5,590 nucleotides of DNA, taken from Flavobacteriia bacterium. Lineage in GTDB: Bacteria; Bacteroidota; Bacteroidia; Flavobacteriales; Flavobacteriaceae. This document shows, in pieces, positions 1-5,590 of this stretch. Made by a program: the position numbers and the translations under genes. The stretch covers positions 1 through 5,590 of the forward strand of contig DRQI01000293.1 of the NCBI GenBank assembly GCA_011330545.1, given 5' to 3'. The first letter of the stretch is position 1. Every line of letters begins with the position of its first letter. The notes under the pieces are model-generated. The model was not told where the DNA came from. It worked only from the letters and a program-made list of their open reading frames with translations, and did not search any database.

Positions 1-1
1 A

Positions 2-196
2 TTGATAGAAAAAGGAGGAGAGGTAAAACACGCCGTAAAACAAAGTGTAGATCTAAAAAAACCGCTGACTATCGGTGTTGATGAATTACTGATAAAAGCC
101 CAAGAACTGTTTACAAAACATAAAGTTGATGAGTTAGTCGTTGTAGATAACAATAATAAAGTAGTAGGCTTATTGGATATTCAGGATTTGGTTTAA
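2..196 (+). CDS. CBS-domain protein C-terminal fragment, possibly KdsD/KpsF/GutQ-type sugar-phosphate isomerase (5' end outside window)
   Basis: Only the last 64 codons are present; the frame is open to the left edge, so the true start lies outside and the TTG at position 2 is an internal codon. Residues from about 21 to 64 of the fragment read as one CBS repeat: a PLTI entry strand, the helix around ELLIKAQELF, the hydrophobic strand ELVVVD, an NNNK turn and the closing GLLDIQDLV. In KdsD/KpsF/GutQ arabinose-5-phosphate isomerases a SIS domain is followed by two CBS repeats, and the protein ends just after a similar strand plus H/QDL motif, which fits here. These cytoplasmic enzymes convert ribulose 5-phosphate to arabinose 5-phosphate for Kdo synthesis. 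The KdsC-like phosphatase 182 bases downstream supports that reading, since kdsD and kdsC are neighbours in E. coli. No SIS domain is visible, so any CBS-terminated protein, such as a nucleotidyltransferase or channel regulator, remains possible. CBS assignment is fairly sure; the isomerase identity is inference. Confidence 0.6.
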   Translation: MIEKGGEVKHAVKQSVDLKKPLTIGVDELLIKAQELFTKHKVDELVVVDNNNKVVGLLDIQDLV

Positions 197-279
197 CACA
201 TATTTAACTATCTAATATTCAGCTGGGTATGGCAATAACAAAATACCGGTTATAACCCTGATGAAAATATTATTCTGTA

Positions 280-302
280 AGGCCTTTCACAAACAAAGGC
301 TT
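280..302 (+). terminator. Candidate hairpin, possible weak terminator of the upstream CBS gene
   Basis: GCCTTT at 282-287 pairs perfectly with AAAGGC at 295-300 around a 7-base loop, and one G-T and one A-T pair extend the stem to 8 pairs. The bases that follow (TTGTTTAT) are T-rich but interrupted, so this is not a textbook intrinsic terminator. It lies 84 bases after the stop at 194-196 and before the phosphatase gene. If it works, the two genes would be at least partly separate transcripts. The pairing is visible; the function is inference. Confidence 0.25.
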
Positions 303-317
303 GTTTATGGGTAAGTG

Positions 318-332
318 AGGTTTTTAAAACCT
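318..332. repeat. 15-base perfect palindrome in the intergenic region
   Basis: AGGTTTT and AAAACCT are exact inverted copies separated by a single T. The site lies 47 bases upstream of the phosphatase start, where an operator could sit. It is AT-rich and occurs once in the window, so it could equally be chance. No protein can be matched to it. Confidence 0.3.
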
Positions 333-378
333 TAAAGGGAATTTTACCTTAAAAAAGAGAATTTGTAATACGTTGTAA

Positions 379-1029
379 ATGCTAGGAGAATTCATAAAAA
401 ATAAAGAAACCATTGCCGGGCAATTAGAAAATATCAAAGCCATTATTTTCGATTGGGATGGCGTGTTTCACAGTGGCTATAAAAAAAATAATAGCGAAAG
501 CTCTTTTTCAGAAGCCGATTCTATGGGCATCAATATGTTGCGCTTTTCGTATTATTTAAAGAATCATAAAATTCCCTATACGGCAATTATTACCGGCGAA
601 AACAATGAAACGGCAAGCTATTTTGCCAAAAGAGAGCACTTTGACCATATTTTTTTAAAGAGCAAGAATAAAATAGAAGTTTTAGAGTGGTTAACCCAAC
701 ACAAAGGCTTTACCTCTAAAGAAGTACTGTTTGTTTTTGATGATATTTTAGATTTGAGTATGGCCAAAGCCTGCGGCTTGCGGTTTATGGTAAACAGAGA
801 CGCTAGTTTTATGCTAAAAAACTACTGTAGAGAAAATAAACTGTGCGATTATATTAGCAAAAATGACGGGGGCAACCACGCCATTAGGGAAATTTGTGAA
901 TTGATTATTTCTTTGACACAAGGATATGATACAGTCATTGAAAAACGAATTGCATTTACAGGAGCGTATTCAGAATATATTCAAATTAGAAATACTATTG
1001 CCACACAATCTTCTATGTTAAATCAGTAG
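379..1029 (+). CDS. KdsC-like HAD-superfamily sugar-phosphate phosphatase
   Basis: A 216-residue cytoplasmic protein with no signal peptide or membrane segment and a complete HAD catalytic set. Motif I is FDWDGVF, with D25 as nucleophile and D27 as acid/base. Motif II is IITGE with T72. Motif III is K98 in KNKIE. Motif IV is DDILD with D121, D122 and D125. The order and spacing, the short region between motifs I and II (SEADSMGINML, resembling the VRDGYGI region of KdsC), and the later GGNHAIREICELI (164-176, resembling GGxGAVRE) point to the KdsC/YrbI branch, which hydrolyses Kdo 8-phosphate or related nonulosonate phosphates. Differences from typical KdsC are E74 where the family usually has TGR, F120 for the glycine before DD, H167 in the GG loop, and about 40 extra C-terminal residues (178-216). 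Family members are usually about 160-190 residues. The substrate is therefore uncertain: Kdo 8-phosphate, a sialic-acid-like sugar phosphate, or another phosphate. The ATG is fixed because an in-frame TAA (376-378) immediately precedes it; no Shine-Dalgarno sequence is visible. Confidence 0.82.
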   Translation: MLGEFIKNKETIAGQLENIKAIIFDWDGVFHSGYKKNNSESSFSEADSMGINMLRFSYYLKNHKIPYTAIITGENNETASYFAKREHFDHIFLKSKNKIEVLEWLTQHKGFTSKEVLFVFDDILDLSMAKACGLRFMVNRDASFMLKNYCRENKLCDYISKNDGGNHAIREICELIISLTQGYDTVIEKRIAFTGAYSEYIQIRNTIATQSSMLNQ

Positions 1030-1076
1030 ATTTGATAGTCATATCTAGTTACATTTTGTTAGGCAAACAAGAATGA

Positions 1077-1229
1077 ATTCTAATTTTTTATCACAATATA
1101 ATTCCTAATATTCCTGAAAGTGTTTCTGTAAAAGGCGTAGCACCATCAGTAAATGTTAATAAAAAAAGTGCGGCATTCCCTTCAGAAAAAGAGGAAATAA
1201 GTATTTTTAAAACCCTTATTTTTCATTAA
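1077..1229 (+). pseudogene. Possible degenerate coding remnant between the phosphatase and polymerase genes
   Basis: The 212 bases between the two genes (1030-1241) contain one stretch of 50 codons without a stop, from just after TGA at 1074-1076 to TAA at 1227-1229. Its conceptual peptide has a protein-like composition (for example IPESVSVKGVAPSVN and FPSEKEEISIFKTL). There is no ATG, GTG or TTG in this frame, so it cannot be a normal gene. A neighbouring frame has an ATG at 1073 giving an 11-residue peptide that ends at 1106-1108. It could be the frayed tail of a deleted gene or simply a chance open stretch in AT-rich DNA. I do not recognise a family. Apart from this and a weak AT-rich stem at 1054-1072, I see nothing in this intergenic region. 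Confidence 0.2.
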
Positions 1230-1241
1230 AAAACGGCATAG

Positions 1242-4200
1242 ATGTACCTTATATTTGACACTGAAACTACCGGTTTACCAAAAAAATGGAATGCTCCGAT
1301 TACCGATACCGATAATTGGCCGAGGTGTATTCAAATAGCATGGCAGCTACATGATAAATACGGCGAAATTATTGAACATCAAGACTTTTTGATTCAGCCT
1401 GACGGATTTAACATTCCCTATGATGCCGAACAAATACACGGTATTTCAACACAATTGGCACAAGAAAAAGGAAAGCCCTTAGCCGAAGTCCTAGCCATAT
1501 TCAACGAAGCCCTTGCCAAAACCGATTTTGTAGTAGGGCAAAATGTGGGTTTTGACTTGAATATTATGGGCTGTGAGTATCACAGAAAAGGCATTGTTAC
1601 TAAATTGAATGACCTGCCTATATTAGATACCTGTACAGAAACTACGGCACGGCTCTGTCAAATTCCCGGAGGTAGATATGGTAAGTTTAAATTGCCAACA
1701 TTGACAGAATTACATCAATATTTATTCAATACACCTTTTGCCGAAGCCCACAATGCTACCGCTGATGTAGAAGCTACCGCGCGTTGTTTCTTTGAATTGA
1801 TCCGTAAAGAAATTTTTACCAAAGAAGAATTAGATGTAACACCTGACTATTTTGAAGAGTTCAAGGCCAAATACCCCAAAGAAATTGAACTCATCGGCCT
1901 ACAACATATCAACCTCAAAAAAGAAAGTGCACAGCTCAAAGAAAAACGTACAAAAAAACAAACCGAGGTAAGCCAAGAGGCCACTTCATTAGAAGGCCTT
2001 GAACAATATCCATTTTCACATTTACACAACCATTCGCAATTTTCAATCTTACAATCTACAGCGAGTATCGGTAAATTAGTTCAGGCGGCAATAGCCGATA
2101 AGATGCCTGCGGTTGCTTTGACAGATACCGGAAACATGATGGGCGTTTTTACCTTCGTAAAAGAAGCCTTAAAGCATAATAAAGATTCAGAAACACCTAT
2201 AAAACCTATTGTAGGATGCGAATTCTATGTATGTGAAGACCATAAGAATAAATCGGTGAAGGATAACGGATATCAAATAGTACTGTTGGCTAAAAATAAA
2301 AACGGCTACCATAATTTGGCAAAAATGTCTTCAATTGCCTATATAGACGGATTCTATTATGTGCCGCGTATCGATAAAAAAATTATCGAGCAATACAAAG
2401 AAGATATAATTGTATTGAGTGGAAATATGTACGGTGAAATTCCCAGTAAAATTTTAAATATTGGCGAAAAACAAGCCGAAGAAGCCCTGCTGTGGTGGAA
2501 AAGTACTTTTGGAGATGATTTTTACTTAGAACTGAATAATCACGGACAAGAAAACGAACAACACGTTACCGAAGTATTATTAGCATTTTCTAAGAAACAC
2601 AATGTCAAAGTGGTTGCTACCAATAATACATTTTACATCGATAAAAGTGATGCCGAATCGCACGATATTTTATTATGTGTAAAAGATGGCGAAAAACAAG
2701 CTACGCCCAAAGGAAGGGGTAGGGGGTTTCGGTACGGATTGCCAAATGACGAATACTATTTTAAAAGTCAGGAAGAAATGAAACACTTGTTTCAAAAAAT
2801 ACCTGAAGCCATCATTAACATCCAAGAAATTGTAGACAAAATAGAACCCTATACCTTGGCAAGAGATGTGCTGCTGCCAAAATTTGAAATTCCCCCAAAG
2901 TTTATCGATGAAAGAGATGCCGAAGACGGTGGTAAAAGAGGGGAGAATGCTTACCTGAAATACTTGACTTTTAAAGGTGCCGAAAAGCGATATGGAGAGT
3001 TGGATGCCGAAACCAAAGAGCGTTTAGATTTTGAACTGGAAGTTATTGAAAACACGGGTTATCCCGGATATTTTTTAATCGTACAAGATTTTATTGCCAA
3101 AGCGAGGGAAATGGGTGTTTCAGTAGGGCCCGGGCGAGGTTCGGCAGCAGGTTCAGCCGTAGCTTACTGTTTGTGGATTACCAATATTGACCCCATAAAA
3201 TACGAGCTGCTTTTTGAGCGTTTTTTAAATCCCGACCGGGTTTCACTGCCTGATATTGATATAGATTTTGACGATGAAGGCCGTCAAAAAGTAATCGATT
3301 ACGTCATTGACAAATACGGCGCTAATCAAGTAGCACAAATTATAACCTATGGTACAATGGCAGCAAAGTCATCTATCAGAGACACTGCCAGAGTATTAGA
3401 CTTGCCGTTGCCCGATGCCGATAGGATAGCAAAACTGGTACCCAATACCAAGTTGGCAACCATTTTTGGCGAAGATGAAAAAAGTATTTCAAAGATAGAA
3501 GAACTCCGCAAAGATGAAATTCTTAAAGTAAACGAATTGCGCAATTTGGCAGAAGGCGAAGATATTGAAGCACAAACCATTAAACAGGCATTGGCCTTGG
3601 AGGGCTCTGTGCGAAATACCGGCACACATGCCTGCGGAGTCATCATTACCCCCGAAGATATTACCAATTTAATTCCGGTAGCAACCGCCAAAGATTCAGA
3701 GTTGTATGTTACCCAATTTGACAACTATGTAGTAGAAGATGCCGGCTTGTTAAAAATGGATTTCTTAGGCTTGAAAACGCTGACTCTTATTAAAGATACC
3801 TGTAAGATTGTCAAGGCTTTACACGGAGTTGAATTAGACCCCGACAGCTTTCCGTTAGACGACCCTAAAACGTACGAACTCTTCCAGCGAGGAGAAACCG
3901 TTGGGATATTTCAATACGAATCTCCCGGAATGCAAAAACACATGAAAGCGTTGAAGCCTACCGAATTTGCAGATTTGATAGCTATGAATGCCTTGTATCG
4001 CCCCGGGCCTATGGAATACATCCCGTTATTTATCCAACGAAAACACGGTATCGAAGCCATTGAGTATGACCTTCCGGTAATGGAAGAATCACTAAAAGAA
4101 ACCTATGGCGTTACCGTATATCAAGAGCAAGTGATGTTACTTTCACAGAAGATAGCCGGGTTTACAAAAGGTGAAGCCGATGTGCTCCGTAAAGCGATGG

Positions 4201-5558
4201 GGAAAAAGATTTTTTCCTTACTGCAACAACTCAAACCCAAGTTTATCGAAGGCGGAAAAAACAATGGCCATCCCGAAGAAATTCTAGAAAAAATATGGAA
4301 AGATTGGGAAGCCTTTGCCGCCTATGCATTTAACAAATCGCATTCTACCTGTTATGCCTATATTGCCTATCAAACAGCCTATTTAAAAGCGCATTATCCG
4401 GCAGAATATATGGCGGCTGTGTTGTCTAACAATATGCGTGATATCAAGTCGGTGTCATTTTTTATGGATGAATGCAAACGCGCAAACATAGAGGTGTTAA
4501 GCCCAGATATCAATGAGTCATTCTACAAATTTGCCGTTAATAAACAAGGCGCTATTCGTTTCGGAATGGGGGCGATAAAAGGGGTGGGAGCCAATGCCGT
4601 AGATGCCATTGTTAAAGAACGGAAAAAGAACGGAAACTACAAATCTATTTTTGACCTTGCCAAACGCGTTGACTTGCGCGCTGCTAATAAAAAAGCCTTT
4701 GACGGATTGGTATTGGCAGGAGCTTTTGATTCGTTTACCAATACCCATAGGGCACAATATTTTGAATTGGATGAAAAAGGACAAACCTTTATAGAAAGAG
4801 CCATTCGTTTTGGAAATAAATTTCAAGAAAATGCCAATTCAGCACAAGTATCACTCTTTGGAGAAACGTCAGAAGTACAGTTTGAAGAACCTAAAATTCC
4901 TGATTGTGAACCATGGGGAATTATGGAGAAACTAGCCAAAGAAAAAGAAGTCATCGGAATGTATATCTCAGGGCATCCGCTAGACGATTACAAAACCGAA
5001 ATAAAATATTTCTGCAATGCACCGATCAGTGTTTTTAACAATTTGAATGATTTGTTGAATAAAGACCTAACCATTGGAGGGATTGTTACCGATGTACAAC
5101 ACCGTATTTCAAAAAACGGAAAAGGATGGGCGGCATTTACTATTGAAGATTATTCAGAAGCCCATGAATTTAGGATGTTTGGCGAAGATTACCTGAAATT
5201 TAAACACTTTTTAATTCCCAATTCATTTTTACATATCAAAATGTCGATACGCCCCGGATGGCGTGAAGGCGATGTTCGCATACAGTTCAATGCCATACAG
5301 ATGTTGCAAGATGTGTTAGAAACGTTAGCCCATAAACTTACCTTACAATTGGATATAGTAGAATTGAATGAAGAAAAAATCGAGTCAATTGAAAATCTCG
5401 TTAAGAGCCATAAAGGGAAAGACCACCTCAATTTTTTGATATATGATATGGAAGAACAATTAAAATTGCACATGCCTAGCCGGACTTCAAAAATTGAAAT
5501 TTCACAAGAATTGCTCAGTGAATTGGATGAATTGAAATTATCGTATAAGCTCAATTAG
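1242..5558 (+). CDS. dnaE: DNA polymerase III subunit alpha with fused N-terminal DEDDh proofreading exonuclease
   Basis: The catalytic subunit of the chromosomal replicase, 1438 residues and complete. Residues 1-185 are a DnaQ-like exonuclease: FDTETTG (D6, E8), GFD (D105) and HNATAD (H170, D175), an intact DEDDh set. A charged linker (about 185-256) leads to the PHP domain (about 257-480), where H262, H264, E327 and H434 remain but several other ligand positions are changed. The polymerase core has [10 protein letters not shown] (629-638), PDIDIDF with catalytic D671 and D673, [10 protein letters not shown] (791-800), the third aspartate D840 in [15 protein letters not shown] (917-924) and FNKSHS (1030-1035). 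Then come a helix-hairpin-helix region (about 1105-1145), an internal clamp-binding motif QVSLF (1202-1206), an OB fold (about 1275-1320) and a C-terminal tail expected to contact tau. E. coli DnaE is 1160 residues; the excess is mainly the exonuclease and linker. The ATG is fixed by an in-frame TAG at 1239-1241 and gives the [11 protein letters not shown] beginning. No Shine-Dalgarno sequence is seen. No frameshift or lost polymerase residue was found. Confidence 0.97.
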   Translation: MYLIFDTETTGLPKKWNAPITDTDNWPRCIQIAWQLHDKYGEIIEHQDFLIQPDGFNIPYDAEQIHGISTQLAQEKGKPLAEVLAIFNEALAKTDFVVGQNVGFDLNIMGCEYHRKGIVTKLNDLPILDTCTETTARLCQIPGGRYGKFKLPTLTELHQYLFNTPFAEAHNATADVEATARCFFELIRKEIFTKEELDVTPDYFEEFKAKYPKEIELIGLQHINLKKESAQLKEKRTKKQTEVSQEATSLEGLEQYPFSHLHNHSQFSILQSTASIGKLVQAAIADKMPAVALTDTGNMMGVFTFVKEALKHNKDSETPIKPIVGCEFYVCEDHKNKSVKDNGYQIVLLAKNKNGYHNLAKMSSIAYIDGFYYVPRIDKKIIEQYKEDIIVLSGNMYGEIPSKILNIGEKQAEEALLWWKSTFGDDFYLELNNHGQENEQHVTEVLLAFSKKHNVKVVATNNTFYIDKSDAESHDILLCVKDGEKQATPKGRGRGFRYGLPNDEYYFKSQEEMKHLFQKIPEAIINIQEIVDKIEPYTLARDVLLPKFEIPPKFIDERDAEDGGKRGENAYLKYLTFKGAEKRYGELDAETKERLDFELEVIENTGYPGYFLIVQDFIAKAREMGVSVGPGRGSAAGSAVAYCLWITNIDPIKYELLFERFLNPDRVSLPDIDIDFDDEGRQKVIDYVIDKYGANQVAQIITYGTMAAKSSIRDTARVLDLPLPDADRIAKLVPNTKLATIFGEDEKSISKIEELRKDEILKVNELRNLAEGEDIEAQTIKQALALEGSVRNTGTHACGVIITPEDITNLIPVATAKDSELYVTQFDNYVVEDAGLLKMDFLGLKTLTLIKDTCKIVKALHGVELDPDSFPLDDPKTYELFQRGETVGIFQYESPGMQKHMKALKPTEFADLIAMNALYRPGPMEYIPLFIQRKHGIEAIEYDLPVMEESLKETYGVTVYQEQVMLLSQKIAGFTKGEADVLRKAMGKKIFSLLQQLKPKFIEGGKNNGHPEEILEKIWKDWEAFAAYAFNKSHSTCYAYIAYQTAYLKAHYPAEYMAAVLSNNMRDIKSVSFFMDECKRANIEVLSPDINESFYKFAVNKQGAIRFGMGAIKGVGANAVDAIVKERKKNGNYKSIFDLAKRVDLRAANKKAFDGLVLAGAFDSFTNTHRAQYFELDEKGQTFIERAIRFGNKFQENANSAQVSLFGETSEVQFEEPKIPDCEPWGIMEKLAKEKEVIGMYISGHPLDDYKTEIKYFCNAPISVFNNLNDLLNKDLTIGGIVTDVQHRISKNGKGWAAFTIEDYSEAHEFRMFGEDYLKFKHFLIPNSFLHIKMSIRPGWREGDVRIQFNAIQMLQDVLETLAHKLTLQLDIVELNEEKIESIENLVKSHKGKDHLNFLIYDMEEQLKLHMPSRTSKIEISQELLSELDELKLSYKLN

Positions 5559-5590
5559 GTGAATCAACTAAAAAAGTCATCAGGATTGAA

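Noticed and set aside
261..314. 17-codon open frame starting with ATG in the first intergenic region
   Set aside because: It is very short, has no recognisable features or ribosome-binding signal, and overlaps the hairpin at 280-302.
1054..1072. AT-rich stem after the phosphatase gene, followed by a T run at 1084-1089
   Set aside because: Seven pairs with only one G-C and one G-T pair would be very unstable, and the T run is 11 bases beyond the stem.
1217..1224. TATTTTTC upstream of dnaE, resembling the Bacteroidota -7 element TAnnTTTG
   Set aside because: It matches 7 of 8 positions, but such runs are common in AT-rich DNA, and no TTG-type -33 element lies at the expected distance upstream.
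3474..3596. Charged, glutamate/lysine-rich segment in the polymerase core (about residues 745-785), considered as an insertion
   Set aside because: DnaE proteins normally have a variable charged helical stretch here before the RNxGxHA motif, so there is no evidence of an inserted domain or intein.
3347..3724. Open frame of 125 codons on the minus strand inside dnaE, and similar shorter ones elsewhere in the gene
   Set aside because: They lie entirely within a strongly conserved polymerase coding region, and their translations look like composition artefacts with no domain pattern.
5559..5590. GTG directly after the dnaE stop, open to the window edge
   Set aside because: Only about ten codons are visible, with no ribosome-binding signal and no recognisable protein start.

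Overview
The window looks like chromosomal DNA from a member of the Bacteroidota, most likely class Flavobacteriia. The main reason is the large gene: a replicative DNA polymerase III alpha subunit carrying an N-terminal DnaQ-like exonuclease, an architecture I associate with Flavobacteriia. Supporting signs are AT-rich intergenic DNA and translation starts without a Shine-Dalgarno sequence. The assignment is from recalled family features, not from a database search.

Layout, all genes on the + strand: (1) positions 2-196 hold the 3' end of a gene whose product ends in a CBS repeat, compatible with the C-terminus of a KdsD/KpsF/GutQ-type arabinose-5-phosphate isomerase. (2) Positions 197-378 are noncoding and contain a short GC-containing hairpin and a 15-base palindrome. 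(3) Positions 379-1029 encode a 216-residue HAD-superfamily phosphatase related to KdsC. (4) Positions 1030-1241 are noncoding apart from a roughly 50-codon stop-free stretch that may be the worn remnant of a gene. (5) Positions 1242-5558 encode the complete 1438-residue polymerase. (6) The last 32 bases hold nothing that can be assigned.

The first two genes may work together. KdsD makes arabinose 5-phosphate, and KdsC removes phosphate from Kdo 8-phosphate in the pathway to the Kdo sugar of lipopolysaccharide; the two genes are adjacent in E. coli. Here the pairing is suggestive only, because the first gene is cut and the phosphatase is divergent. The polymerase belongs to chromosome replication and has no visible functional link to the sugar genes.

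No mobile element, tRNA, rRNA, CRISPR array or clear defence system is visible. The most informative observation is within the polymerase: the appended exonuclease has a full DEDDh active site, while the PHP domain has lost several metal-ligand positions. This suggests that proofreading lies in the fused exonuclease. I see no convincing previously undescribed system.
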